A stretch of 64,000 bases of DNA from Begonia masoniana (GCA_022432975.1 CM039503.1:49393259-49457258); one strand, 5' to 3'. Shown: positions 13,678-25,530, numbered from the stretch's first letter. The notes: generated from the letters alone by a model not told the origin. Numbers and translations are program-made.

Positions 13678-13840
13678 TGATCGAAAATTGGAACAAGTTC
13701 TAACCAGTATGTGACATCTGAACGAAAGTTGGAACAAGTTCTAACTAAATGTGATATTTGACCAAAGGTTGGAACAAGTTCTAACTAAATGTGATATTTG
13801 ACCGAAGGTTAGAACAAGTTCTAACCAGAATGTAACTAAT
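13678..13840. repeat. Short tandem repeat with GGAACAAGTTCTAAC core
   Basis: Four imperfect copies of roughly 45-50 bp. Each contains TTGGAACAAGTTCTAAC (the last reads TTAGAACAAG) followed by a variable ATGTGATATTTGACC part. The core GAACAAGTTC is itself palindromic. Confidence 0.8.
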
Positions 13841-14896
13841 AAGACAGGATTCAGAAAAAGTAAATGTTGACACTTGAACATATTTTCGCTTACTGAGTTT
13901 TCTCATAGTTTTAATTTTGTGATGTATGTGAGTTTTTATCTGAAAAAGAACTATCTGTGATCGAGAATCCTCCAGAGGCAGACGAGCATACAGAGGAGGA
14001 TGTAGTCGTCAGTTTTGAATAAAAATTTAAAGTTATGTTTTTATATCGTTTTAAAAAGATATTTTTATATTTAGTTGCATTAAAATTTATTTTGTTTTAA
14101 GTTTGAATAATTTATTACATCAACTGTTGGATTTTTATTAAGTACGCTATTGTTTTTAAAAAAAATTATGAATGAAATTTTATTTAATGTTTGTTTAGCA
14201 TTTAATTTTTTAAACATTTATTGATATTATTTTCAAAATTTTCCCTTATTAAATGATTTTTGTTATTTTCAATTAAGAAAATTATGATTTTATAACGATC
14301 TAATTTAACATAATTTGCAAATCAATTTGGAAAATTTTTTTAGGATTTTTAAATTGAGAAAAAATTGAAATTAAATTTTGGGTAGTTAGTTACATTATGG
14401 GATTCAATCAAGTTAAGATTGGGGAAGAGAAAATTCATGTTGACTCTTGTGAAACTAAGGTGTTCTTAAGAGCTGGTCAAATGGCTTCCTTGGATGCGAA
14501 AAGAAGGGAAGTACTTGAAAATGCAGCCAGACTTATTCAAAGGCAAATTCGTACATATATTTCCCGCAAAGAATTTGTTGCATTGCGTGAAGCCGCCATT
14601 CAACTCCAATAATTTTCTAGAGGTATATTAGCTCGTAAACTATACGAACAAATACGAAGGGAAGAGGAGCTTTAAGAATTCAGAAGAATTTCAGACAATA
14701 TCGAGCAAGAAAATCTTACCTAAGTCTACAGCCATCTGCAATCACTTTGCAAACAAGATTAAGAGCAATGACGGCTCGCATTGAATTCAAATTTAGAAAA
14801 AGCACGAAGGCTGCAACATTTATCCAGGCTCATCTCCGTCACCATATGGCATATTCTTATTTTAAAAGTCTCCAAAAAGTTGTGTTATATATCTAG

Positions 14897-15631
14897 TGAT
14901 GTGGGCAATGATGGCATTGAAGAAGAATTGGGCCAAGAAGAATACTTAATGGAATTGAAAATACCAAATGGACCTATCACAAGAGCTCGGACCAAGAAGC
15001 TTCAAGAAGAAGTCCAAAATAACTTATTTCAAGAACCAAGACCATTGGAAGAAATGGGCTTTAAAGTTGTTAATGTGTTACAAATACAAATGGAGTTTGA
15101 CTAGGCCCAAATGATCACAAATTCAGCAAAGAAGGCTCTAGAAAGTGGAATTTCGAAGTCACATCCACTAGGCATTTAATATTGGCATAGAGAAGGCCAA
15201 ATGGTGTTTTGATGGTTTCCAAAGAAGGCTGAACCTAGACCATATTAGTAGCAATGTTCTTTCTCATGTTTTCAAGGCTATTTAATGCCTATTCTAGACT
15301 ATTCTTGTAAGCCTATAAATACTTGGGAGTTCTTCATTGTAAGACATACTAGAATGAGAATTATCTTGTGAGAATTTCTTTCAAACTGTTCTTCTGTAGA
15401 ACTTGCGGAAATTTCAAGTGCAACCACTTGATTTTCAACCCTTAAAATATTGGTTTCTTGCTTTTCCATAGCAACGGGGTCAATATTCCTTTCTTGATAT
15501 TATTGGTTTCTGGTTGTCATATAACCACGGGGTCATTAGTCATAAACTTTAAAACTACTATTGGGTGATCCTAAAGTTGATTCTATCTATTGACGTTGGG
15601 TCTCACAACAAGTTTATTGAGGTTTGCATCA
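14897..15631 (+). repeat. 5' LTR of the CRM-like element
   Basis: 735 bp, TGATGTGGGCA...GTTTGCATCA, equal in length to the 3' copy at 26621-27355. It includes the coding tail seen in the 3' LTR (GPITRARTKKLQEEV), a TATAAATA box at about 15316 and the sequence up to the primer-binding site. Confidence 0.92.
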
Positions 15632-16204
15632 TTTGGTATCAGAGACTAGACATCCAATTGAGGTTTTCTTTATCGTCTGGTGTTTCCATTCTTTTTATTT
15701 CAATTTCCTCTTTGTTGTTGATTCATAATTTCATATCTTTGTTCTCGCTCCCATTGCTAGTTTATAAAAAAAAAAAAAGATAAAAAATAAAAAAGAATAA
15801 AAAATAAAAATAAAAATAAAAGAAAAGAGGAAAAAGAAATTTCTTTATTCTGTTATCATATATATTTTTGTTTCAAAATCCGTGGTATCAATCTTATTGT
15901 GACCATATTTCTTCCATTCCTTCTTTATTTTGCATCTCATTGCTTTTTATCTTCACTAAGAAATCTATATTTTAAGTGTGTTGGTTTTCATTTGTTTTGC
16001 TTTGATATTTACCTTGCTTAGTTTTCTCAAGAACTTTGAGGAGGAAAGTGAGTGGAAAAAGGCAAGAGTTGGTGAGCTTATTAGAGGATAAAAGCCGAAA
16101 TCCATGTGAGTAAACACGAGTGCTCAAGAACCATATTTGAGTGTATACACGTGAGGGAGAGGTGAGGTCCTTTTTTTTTACTTACACTTTTACACAGATT
16201 TTAC

Positions 16205-17280
16205 ATGTCTGAAAAAGAAGGTGAAGCAACGCCAATGGATAGCAATTTGATCATCCAAGCCATGCAGCAACAATTCCAAAAGATGAACGTCCAATTTGAA
16301 GAGATTCGAGATCGATTGGATCGTAGTGATGAACGAATTAATCAAATTCAACACGGTGCCATGCCCTAAGAAAGACAACCAACTAGACGACCCTTTTTTA
16401 CTGCAGTTAATCCCATGGGCGATTATGCTGAAGAGTATGAGGATTTTGACGAAGTAGCCTCCATAAGAAGAGAAAGAGATCATAGGCCAAGACAAAGAGG
16501 TCAATACCGAGAAAGAAATTTTACCGACAATAACACAGGTGCGATTAAACTCTCTATCCCATCATTTCAAGGTAAAAATGACCCGGACGTTTACATTGAA
16601 TGGGAACGAAAGGTTGAACTTGTTTTTTATTGCCATAACTATTCGGAGGAAAAAAAAAGTTAAACTTGCAGCTGTTTCTTTCACTGATTACGCAATTGCT
16701 TGGTGGGACCAAGTGCTCCTAACCAAACGAAGAAATAGAGAAATTCCAATCGACAATTGGGAAGACATGAAAGCTATAATGAGACGAAGGTTTGTTCCTT
16801 CACATTATTATAGAGATTTACACTTAAAATTGCAGAGCCTTAAACAGGGTTCAAAATCTGTTGAGGAGTACCATAAGGAGATGGAAATATCCATGATTCG
16901 TGCCAATGTTGAGGAAGATCGAGAAGCAACCATGGCTCGGTTCATTTGTGGTCTCAATCGTGAAATTGCAAATATTGTAGAATTGCAGCAGTACGTGGAA
17001 CTTGAAGAGGTTGTCCACATGGCCATGAAGGTTGAAAGGCAGCTCAAAAGAGGAGGAAGATCAACCTCCAAGCACGAAACTTTTACTTCTTTGAGTGGGA
17101 AGTCAAAATGGAACTCTACTCTATGGCAAGAAGAGCAGTCGACTTCCAAGCCAAAAGATGAAAAAGTGATGGCCAAGCAGGTTGAAAAAGGTACGAGTTA
17201 TACCCCAACCTAGAGAAATCGAGATATTAAGTGTTTTAAATGTCATGGAATTGGTCATATTTCTTCACAATGCCCAAATA
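16205..17280 (+). pseudogene. gag of the CRM-like element
   Basis: The start at 16205 (MSEKEGEATPMD) follows the leader. Capsid-like sequence follows: SIPSFQGKNDPDVYIEWERK, FYCHNYSEEKK, AIAWWDQVLL, MKAIMRRRFVPSHYYRDLHL, SVEEYHKEME. A CCHC zinc knuckle (CFKCHGIGHISSQC, about 17231-17272) binds RNA in intact elements. Defects seen: an in-frame stop at 16367-16369, a frameshift in the A-run near 16655, and a stop near 17211 just before the knuckle. In an intact element this protein packages the RNA in cytoplasmic particles. Confidence 0.88.
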
Positions 17281-17288
17281 AAAGAACT

Positions 17289-18005
17289 ATGATTTTGTTA
17301 AATAATGGGGATATTGTTTCTGAAGAAGAAAGTGACAATGAAGTTATGCCACCACTTGAAGAAGCTAGTGATACCGAACATGCAGTTGTTGGCCAAGCCT
17401 TAGTAGTTCTTCGAACCCTCCATGTTCAAACTATAGAAGATGATGACTGTCAACAACGTGAAAACATTTTCTATACGCGCTGTCATGTTAAAGAAAAGGT
17501 TTGTGGTTTAATCATAGATGGAGGAAGTTGTGTGAATGTTGCAAGTAAGATGATGGTGGACAAGCTTGGATTAAAGACTCTAAAACACCCTCGCCCATAT
17601 CGTCTCCAATGGCTAAATGAAAGTGGAGAAATGAAGATAACAAAACAGGTTCTTGTCTCATTTTCAATTGGCAAATATTCAGATGAAGTTCTTTGTGATG
17701 TTGTTCCTATGCAAGCAAGTCATATATTGCTTGGAAGACCATGGCAATGTGACAGACGCACCACCCATGATGGATACAAGAATCGGTACAGCTTTACCAA
17801 TGATGGACGAAGTATTTTTCTAGCTCCGCTACCACCTCATCAAGTTTTCGAAGAGCAATGCCAAATTAAAAAATCTGTCACAGCTAATACAAAACAATGT
17901 GAGAGTGAGCATGAGAGTTCAAAAGAAAGTGAGAGAGAAGAGAGAAAATGTGAAAAGAAGAGGGAAAAGAGTCAGGTGCCACTTGAAAAAGGAAAAAAGC
18001 AGTGA
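17289..18005 (+). pseudogene. Protease region of the CRM-like pol
   Basis: The aspartic-protease motif LIIDGGSCVNVAS (about 17509-17547) has the DGG variant often seen in chromoviruses in place of DSG. Further on come VPMQASHILLGRPWQCDRR and the Asp/Glu/Lys-rich linker that precedes reverse transcriptase. The frame is open to 18005, then a stop separates it from the reverse transcriptase part. Confidence 0.82.
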
Positions 18006-18410
18006 ATTTCCTTGCAAAAGAGAGAGAGATTAAGAGTGCCTTCAAATAAAAAAAAAACAATGATGTTGTTCTTGTACAAAGCGGCTTATTTCTTAACAAC
18101 TAATCCTGATAATTCTTTGCCTACTGTAGCAATTGCTCTCTTGCAAGAATTTGAAGATGTCTTTCCTGAGAAAACGCCACCAGGATTGCCGCCAATAAGA
18201 GGCATTGAGCATCGAATTGACTTCATTCCAGGAGCTACCATTCCTAATCAACCCGCCTATCGAAATAATCCAGAAGAAACAAAGGAACTTCAAAGGCAAG
18301 TTGAAGAGCTGCTAGCCAAAGGACATGTTCGAGAAAGCATGAGTCCATGTGCGGTTCCTGTCTTGTTGGTCCCCAAGAAAGATGGAACTTGGAGAATGTG
18401 CGTCAATTGC

Positions 18411-18702
18411 TGTAACACCCAGCATTTTTGGTCACGTAATTGTCCCTAATTTTATTTGAATGGAATTAATCCGTTATTAATGTAATAAATATTTTTACTG
18501 GAATTGGGACGTGAATTTTAAGGGTTTAAGAAAAATGGAACGAAAGGAGAAAGTCAACCCGCCTCAATTTCGGTATTCCGTTTATTAGGGTTAAATTTGT
18601 AAATAAGTAAATTTAAGGCCATTTCGGGAGCGGGAAGTTTCGTTAGAACCCTAGAATTTAATTAAGGTATTTTGTGGAAGAAGGGAAGGTCGAGAATTTA
18701 AT
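18411..18702 (+). repeat. Left terminal inverted repeat (292 bp)
   Basis: Pairs with 22951-23242. Differences noted by eye: one near the TTTGTAAATAAG stretch and two near GGCCATTTCGGGAG. Confidence 0.92.
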
Positions 18703-20277
18703 CAGACACCCCGAAACCGAACCCGATCGGAGTCCGAGAGCCAAGCCATCACTTCGAGACATTTGCAGAAAACAGGGACTATTTTTTTTTAAAACAGAAC
18801 AGATAGCGTTACTGGAACAAAAGGACAGAAAACGTTTACCAAATGCATTGGACAACTTATGAAAACCGACTGAACTTTTAGAACTTCACAGAAAACAGAA
18901 ATAAAATGACAGAAGACGTGTACTATCAATGCAAAACCCTAAACATGAAATTTTACAGAGAGGGAGGGACTACGGTGAGTAACAAAATTTCAGAATCACA
19001 GAGAAAGAAAAACGAGAACTAATTCAGAGCTGAGATTTACAGGAATTGGTGACTAAAATGAAGAAACGGAATTAAGCAGGAAAAACAGAAAGAACAGAAA
19101 TAAACTGAGGCAAACAGAAGAAATTTAAAGCTGGGCAGAAGACGTAGGCAGCGAGAATCAGTTAAAATCAAAAGCAGAAAACCCTTACGAGAAGAAAACC
19201 CTTACGGGAACTGAAGGCTGGAAGACGTGAAAACAGGAAACAGAAGGCAGAAACCTATTGAAATCAAATTGCAGGATGCATGGCAGAAAGAATTCAGAAT
19301 ACTTAAAACAGAATCAGAAAACATGTTGGCTTTTGAACCACATAGATAACAAACTGAAGAAAGCAGGAGACAGAAGTAAACTAGTCTTTAGACATTTAGA
19401 ATATCAGGCAAGGAGAAACCTGAAGAGTGCAAGAAGGAATGTAAAAGAATCTGAATAACAGTTATTAATGGTAGCAGAAAACAGGAAATAAAGGCGGAAG
19501 ACATAGGCAGAAGACTGGCGGAAGAAGTCTATCGGATGATGTAGTTTGAAGGCGGAAGTAGAGATGACGTCAGGCGGTAGAAGTGGATTAAACTGGGCGG
19601 AAGATGCCGAATAAGACAAAAATGGAACAGTACCGGTAGGAGTAGATTAAACTGGGCGGAAGATGTCTAATAAGACAAAAAGGGAACAGTGACAATCGGT
19701 GGATATGCTTTTATAAGGGCAGCGGTGGATGTAGTTATTTTTAAAACGGGCAGCGGGCAGCGATGAACATGATTTTAGAAGGGCGGAAGATGTGGGCTGA
19801 CGTCAGGCGGAGGATGTAATTAAACTGGGCAGAAGAAGTAGCTGACGAAGATTTAGCTGGATGACGTCAGGCGGTAGAAGTGATTTCTAAAGAAGAACGG
19901 GCAACGGTGGTCATGATTTCCAAAGACAGTGAAACAAACGGGCAGCGGGCAGAGGGCAGCGGTAGATGAAATTTCTAAAGGGATCGGTGGATGTGAATAA
20001 CAGACATGAACTTTACAAATAACGGTGGATGATAAAATATTTAAGGCAGAATTGACAACATTTAACGGGGAAACATATATAAACAGAAAGCACAACACAG
20101 AAGACATAACAAGGATTGGAAGACATGACAGGATTCAAGAAAACAAACTGCATGGATAGCTCTAAAAACCAGAGATCATCCATGCACAAACTAACAGAGA
20201 AGACAAAACAATGCAGTTCCAAAATATTTCAGAATGTACAGACAACTATCAAATACAGAGGTTTAAAAACTTAAACA

Positions 20278-20593
20278 GCAGAAACTATACATTATGCAAA
20301 TTTCTAACAGAATCCCAACAGAGTTTTAAAACAAAACACCAGAATTTCAGTAAAGTTCACAGACAGGAATTTTATTCTAAAAACTTAAACCTCAAGATAG
20401 AAATGTGCCTGGCTGCAGCAACCACCCCCGAGAGCTCGAGCCACCAGCCACCTATTCATCAGATTGAGGCACAAAGTCCTCACGATTGGGTTTAGTACCT
20501 ACATCAGGGAGTTCACCTATGAGTCTAAAACTCAGTAAGAACATATAAAACAATGTAGTGATGCATATGCTATGCATGAACTTTCAAAATACA
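20278..20593 (+). repeat. Left copy of a direct duplication flanking the 17-bp array
   Basis: From AGCAGAAACTATACATTATG to GCATGAACTTTC this stretch recurs almost unchanged at about 21096-21405. Shared landmarks are CAACCACCCCCGAGAGCTCG and the ATGCTATGCATG motif. Confidence 0.88.
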
Positions 20594-21098
20594 GTGCACT
20601 ATCAGGCACGGTGCACTATCAGGCACGGTGCACTATCAGGCACGGTGCACTATCAGGCACGGTGCACTATCAGGCACGGTGCACTATCAGGCACGGTGCA
20701 CTATCAGGCACGGTGCACTATCAGGCACGGTGCACTATCAGGCACGGTGCACTATCAGGCACGGTGCACTATCAGGCACGGTGCACTATCAGGCACGGTG
20801 CACTATCAGGCACGGTGCACTATCAGGCACGGTGCACTATCAGGCACGGTGCACTATCAGGCACGGTGCACTATCAGGCACGGTGCACTATCAGGCACGG
20901 TGCACTATCAGGCACGGTGCACTATCAGGCACGGTGCACTATCAGGCACGGTGCACTATCAGGCACGGTGCACTATCAGGCACGGTGCACTATCAGGCAC
21001 GGTGCACTATCAGGCACGGTGCACTATCAGGCACGGTGCACTATCAGGCACGGTGCACTATCAGGCACGGTGCACTATCAGGCACGGTGCACTATCAG
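20594..21098 (+). repeat. 17-bp tandem array, about 30 copies
   Basis: The unit is GTGCACTATCAGGCACG, repeated head to tail for 505 bp with no variant seen, so it is young or recently homogenised. Two more units lie apart at about 21453-21486. The unit contains the palindrome GTGCAC. Because 17 is not a multiple of 3, the array reads open in more than one frame, giving 17-residue periodic ORFs that are not genes. Confidence 0.95.
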
Positions 21099-21405
21099 AA
21101 ACTATACATTATGCAAATTTTCTAACAGAATCCCAACAGAGTTTTAAAACAAAACACCAGAATTTCAGTAAAGTTCACAGACAGGAATTTTATTCTAAAA
21201 ACTTAAACCTCAAGATAGAAATGTGCCTGGCTGCAGCAACCACCCCCGAGAGCTCGAGCCACCAGCCACCTATTCATCAGATTGAGGCACAAAGTCCTCA
21301 CGATTGGGTTTAGTACCTACATCAGGGAGTTCACCTATGAGTCTAAAACTCAGTAAGAACATATAAAACAATGTAGTGATGCATATGCTATGCATGAACT
21401 TTCAG
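21099..21405 (+). repeat. Right copy of the duplication flanking the 17-bp array
   Basis: Near-identical to 20285-20593. It is followed by a short relic of the array at about 21453-21486. The array was probably copied together with one flank. Confidence 0.88.
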
Positions 21406-22839
21406 AAATACAGTGACAGTACAGAACATTCGTTTCAGTGGCAGAGTGGTATAGTGCACTATCAGGCACGGTGCACTATCAGGCACAAACAGTAATACAG
21501 AACAGAATAGAAACAGATCTGGGGGCCAGTCCCCGTCCCGCACTTAACCAATACATTTCAGTCAGATTTTATCTTGTTTAGTTTCAAACAGTGTACAGAA
21601 AACAGTTTTGCATGAACTTTCGGAAAAATCGTGTATGCATGAACATTTACAGTGCTTACAATTTAAAACAGCAGACAATAGGAGTAAACAGCAGAGAAGA
21701 CAAGAAATACAGAAACTCAGAACAAAACTTTAACTTATCTACCCGAAACCTCCCGACAGAAATGAAATCCTAGAGTCTCCGTGATGTAGGGCCATCCTAC
21801 AGTATGAACTTACCTGGCATCCGTAGAGTTTGCAAACCTTGAACGTTTTTCCTCGGTGTCTCACGAACCTATATTATGCACATCCGAGCCGTTATTCACA
21901 TTTCGTAGGTGTTAACTAACGAATTAAGCAAAACATAATTCATAATCCATTCAAATAGCTTAAACCTATTTTGCGTTAGGAAAACTCGATGAACACAAAC
22001 CGAAAACCGAATTTCACAACCGCTCTAAATCTAATTTTTTGGACGGTCGTAACTTCCTCGATTCTTATCCGTTTTTGATAATTCAACATGTTTCGGAAAG
22101 CTTATTACGTCTAGATTAACATGGAATCAACCATTTATTAAAAGCATTTCGAAAACAATAGCAGAATTTCCACAAACCGAACTGCCACCGAAATTTTCCC
22201 AATTTTGTATAACCACTTTAAAAATTCATAACTTATTCCATCCTTATCCGTTTTCGATGATTTAACAGGCATCAGAAACCTCATTACATCTAGTTTATCA
22301 TAAAATCGTTAATTTATAAAAAGGAAGTCCGAAACGATAGCATAAATTGAGATTCGTAGGCTGCCCTAAACCGAGTCGATTTTCGATCGAATTTTCATTT
22401 TTCGTCGAACGAGCTTAGTTATTCCTTAATTTATCCATTCAAACCTCTAAATAATATCCTAGCATGATTTCGTATAAAATTGACGGGTTTTTCCTAAAAA
22501 CCCTAACCCTAAACTTCAACGAAACTAACTAATAACTGCCATAAACTTGATAACTAGGGTAGAGGGTTACCTTTAACGAAGAAGTGGAAGAGAATCAGAG
22601 GAGAGGAGCGACTCGTCTGCGTTCGTCGCGTGAGAATCGGCTTCGGCGTTGTCTGGAGAGAAAAGGAACAGAGAGGGGAAAACACAAAAATGAAACAGAA
22701 AGAGAGAGTGAGGGAAATGAGAGAAGAGAAAGAAAATTAAAGGGGGGGGGAGGGAGCGGTCACGTGGGAGGGAGAGGGGAGAGGGAAAGAAGGATAAGAA
22801 ATAAGAAAAGAAAAGAATAAAAAAAACAAAAGAAGACAG

Positions 22840-22907
22840 AGGGGGGGGGGGGGGGGGGGGTGGGGGAAGTGATCTGGCGCAGAGAGAGAGAGAGAGAGAG
22901 AGATAAA
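22840..22907. repeat. Poly-G run and (GA)n microsatellite
   Basis: About 20 consecutive G residues near 22842-22861, then (GA)n at about 22881-22902, inside the right half of the inverted-repeat element. Copy number in such runs is uncertain in an assembly. Confidence 0.85.
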
Positions 22908-22950
22908 TATTTATATATATATAACACTCGGGTTACGACTCGGAATTCCT

Positions 22951-23242
22951 ATTAAATTCTCGACCTTCCCTTCTTCCACAAAATACCTTAATTAAATTCT
23001 AGGGTTCTAACGAAACTTCCCGCTCGCGAAACGGCCTTAAATTTACTTATTTACGAATTTAACCCTAATAAACGGAATACCGAAATTGAGGCGGGTTGAC
23101 TTTCTCCTTTCGTTCCATTTTTCTTAAACCCTTAAAATTCACGTCCCAATTCCAGTAAAAATATTTATTACATTAATAACGGATTAATTCCATTCAAATA
23201 AAATTAGGGACAATTACGTGACCAAAAATGCTGGGTGTTACA
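22951..23242 (-). repeat. Right terminal inverted repeat (292 bp)
   Basis: Inverted copy of 18411-18702 of identical length. It ends GGGTGTTACA directly before the ATTGC duplication. Confidence 0.92.
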
Positions 23243-23441
23243 ATTGCCGAGCAATCAATAAAATCACGGTAAAGTATCGACATCACATACCTCGATTAGA
23301 TGACATGTTAGATTAATTGCATGGGTCCATTATCTTTTCAAAGATTGATTTAAAAAGTGGTTATCATCAAATTCGTATGCAAGAAGGTGATGAATGGAAA
23401 ACTGCTTTCAAAACAAAACATGGTTTGTATGAGTGGCTAGT

Positions 23442-24643
23442 TGATGTGCCCCATAGGCCCATTACTAGATCTCAAACCAAAACTCAGCCCATAACCGAGG
23501 CCCATGACACTTATAATTTATGTACTAATGAATTTATTTATTTTGCAGGTGATGGACCCTTTGGTGACTTGAAGTGGACACCTAGCCAAGGAGACATGGA
23601 CAAACCTCTTCACACTATTTTCTGGGATGCTCGGGATGAAGGTTATACTTGAGCACCAGTGGAGTATCAGAAGCAGGAATTTGTCTTCCCGGAGACAAAT
23701 TCTGTAATTTTTATTTATTTTTCATTGCTTTTATGTTTCTTTGAGAAAGACTATTTTGGCCTTAAGCTTATATGGGTAGAACTCGGTTTCAAGTAAGCCA
23801 TCTTGATGGGATAGGCCCAACCCAATGGAAGACAAAGCTTGAAGATGGAACTTGAAGATGGAGCTTGGAGAGGCCCAATTGCTTTGGGCTTGGAGAGGCA
23901 TGACTTGGCATCAAAGGACACTTGCTAGTGGAGACATGGATTGATGACATGGCACAATGGAGAAGAAGCACAATTGATCTTGGCCACCCATCATCTTTTT
24001 TTTATCAAATGGCTAACATTTAATCTTGTAAACCTAGCTACCCCCCCCCCCCCCCCAAAACTCTATTTAAGCAATACTCTAGGTCATTGTATGGGTCTTT
24101 TGCCAAACTTAATACAATTGAGGTATTTCATTTAGACTAGTGTCTAGAGAAAGTCTTCTTCCAAGGGTTGGTGCCATTGGAAATCCCACCAAGGGTTGGT
24201 GCCCAAGGTAAGTATCGGTTTGCTTAAACCGATTGGAGAGAACCTCCATTATTTACAAGCTTGTGGTGGCTTGTAAATTCTTACCCTTCCCTCTTCCCCA
24301 CCTCCTTGAGGTTGGATCCATAAGAGGAAGGTAAAACCATACCCAAAGACCGGTTTTCTTCCCTTGGAAGAAACATTAGCCGAGAGGTCTTCCATACCTC
24401 TATCGGCCGGTTCAGGGCTTCAACATTTTTTCTTCCATTTCTTTTACTGAATATTTTTAACACTTCATACGAACTTCATCTTCTACATCTTAGTTTCATT
24501 TTCTCTGAAGAAATCGTTTCCATTCGAACATTTTAATGCTTCCGTTTCTGCTCATATATTTTATTGCTCTCGGGTTAGCGGACCGGTGAGCAACCCTTAC
24601 TATTTGGGTGATAACTCGCTCATTTTCAGGTCTTTACCCATCA
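23442..24643 (+). mobile_element. Solo LTR, 1202 bp, with 5-bp target duplication CTAGT
   Basis: It begins TGATGTGCCCCATAGG and ends TTTACCCATCA. CTAGT flanks both sides (23437-23441, 24644-24648), and the host reverse transcriptase frame rejoins across it. The first 200 bp read as an open frame beginning [12 protein letters not shown], which parallels the GPITRARTKK coding tail inside the host element's own LTR. It therefore comes from a second chromovirus family whose pol also ends inside its 3' LTR. A C16 run lies near 24042-24057. Confidence 0.88.
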
Positions 24644-25067
24644 CTAGTAATGCCTTTCGGGTTGACTAATGCACCAAGTACTTTTATGCGTTTAATGAAT
24701 CATGTTTTACGTGCTTACATTGGAAAGTTTGTTGTTATTTATTTTGATGATATTCTAGTTTACAGCAAACACTTGAATGAACATATTGAACACCTGAGAT
24801 GTGTACTTAATGTTTTGAAACATGAAAAGTTGTTTGCTAACTCTAAAAAGTGCAGCTTTTGCAAAGACAAGGTTGAGTTTCTTGGTTTTGTTGTAAGTTC
24901 CAAAGGTGTGGAAGTAGATGAAGAGAAAGTTAAGGCTATCAAAGATTGACCTACGCCCACTAACATCACTGAAGTTAGAAGTTTCCATGGTTTGGCTGGA
25001 TTCTATCGAAGGTTTGTTCCAAACTTTAGCACCATTGCTGCTCCATTGACGGAAATTATCAAGAAAA

Positions 25068-25530
25068 GTGTTGGGTTCAAATGGGGGTGATTCACAAGAG
25101 AAGACTTTCAACACTTTAAAAGAAAAGTTAAGTACTGCTCCTTTACTGCTCTTACCAGATTTTTCCAAAGCCTTTGAAATCGAATGTGATGTTTCCAGTA
25201 TTGATATAGGTGTCGTACTTATGCAAGACAAGAGACCCATTGCCTATTTCAGTGAGAAACTTAATGGAGCTGCTTTGAATTACTCCACCTATGACAAAGA
25301 ACTTTATGCATTGGTGAGAGCTCTGGAAACTTGGCAACATTACTTGTGGTCTAAGGAATTTGTCATTCATACCGACCATGAATCATTGAAGCACTTAAAA
25401 GGTCAAGGTAAGTTGAATCGACGACATGCTCGCTGGATTGAATTTATTGAAATATTTCCATATACCATCCAATACAAACAAGGTAAAGACAATATTGTAG
25501 CTGATGCTTTATCTCGAAGGTATGTTCTTC
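25068..25530 (+). pseudogene. RNase H region of the CRM-like pol
   Basis: The sequence includes [59 protein letters not shown] and [16 protein letters not shown], then the connection [11 protein letters not shown] and [12 protein letters not shown]. These match the gypsy RNase H order with its Asp residues. A stop at 25087-25089, in the frame entering from reverse transcriptase, breaks the join. Confidence 0.87.

Larger units (their letters stand above)
9378..14394. mobile_element. Solo LTR (about 2.0 kb without its own insertion) in the outer element
   Basis: It begins TGTAACATATC and ends TAGTTACA, with flanking pentamers TTAAG (9373-9377) and TTATG (14395-14399), four of five matching. 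Inside sits the younger element 9894-12867. The rest is non-coding: a CT-rich stretch at about 12985-13065, an AGGTAAGTG motif at 13442 like one near the window end (63900), and a short tandem repeat at 13678-13840. The length and TG/CA ends fit a solo LTR of a large gypsy element. The imperfect duplication lowers confidence. Confidence 0.55.
18411..23242. mobile_element. 4.83-kb non-coding element with 292-bp terminal inverted repeats and 5-bp target duplication
   Basis: Left arm 18411-18702 and right arm 22951-23242 are inverted copies with only three mismatches by eye. The ends are TGTAACACCC and GGGTGTTACA. ATTGC flanks both sides (18406-18410, 23243-23247), and the host reverse transcriptase frame rejoins precisely across it. 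TG/CA ends with a 5-bp duplication are the signature of retroviral-type integrase, yet LTRs are direct, not inverted. The interior has no recognisable coding sequence, a 17-bp tandem array, and a roughly 300-bp direct duplication around that array. It may be a rearranged solo LTR or a non-autonomous element of unknown class. Confidence 0.85.
18012..25030 (+). pseudogene. Reverse transcriptase of the CRM-like pol, split into three pieces
   Basis: Piece one (18069-18410) ends LVPKKDGTWRMCVNC. Piece two (23248-23441) continues RAINKIT and holds [14 protein letters not shown] and [11 protein letters not shown]. Piece three (24649 on) holds [12 protein letters not shown] and the catalytic YFDDIL motif, then the thumb ([27 protein letters not shown]). 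The two inserted elements account exactly for the breaks, because the frame rejoins once each insert and one copy of its 5-bp duplication are set aside. One further stop lies at 24947-24949. Confidence 0.9.

Noticed and set aside
20594..21098. CRISPR-like array
   Set aside because: Units are directly contiguous without spacers, and the genome is a plant.
20558..21313. Long open frames of up to 251 codons with a 17-residue periodic protein
   Set aside because: They are translations of the 17-bp array, open in more than one frame. No start context and no non-repeat domain.
18411..23242. Mutator-like element on the strength of its long inverted repeats
   Set aside because: The duplication is 5 bp and the ends are TG/CA, unlike the 8-10 bp expected. 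The class is left open.
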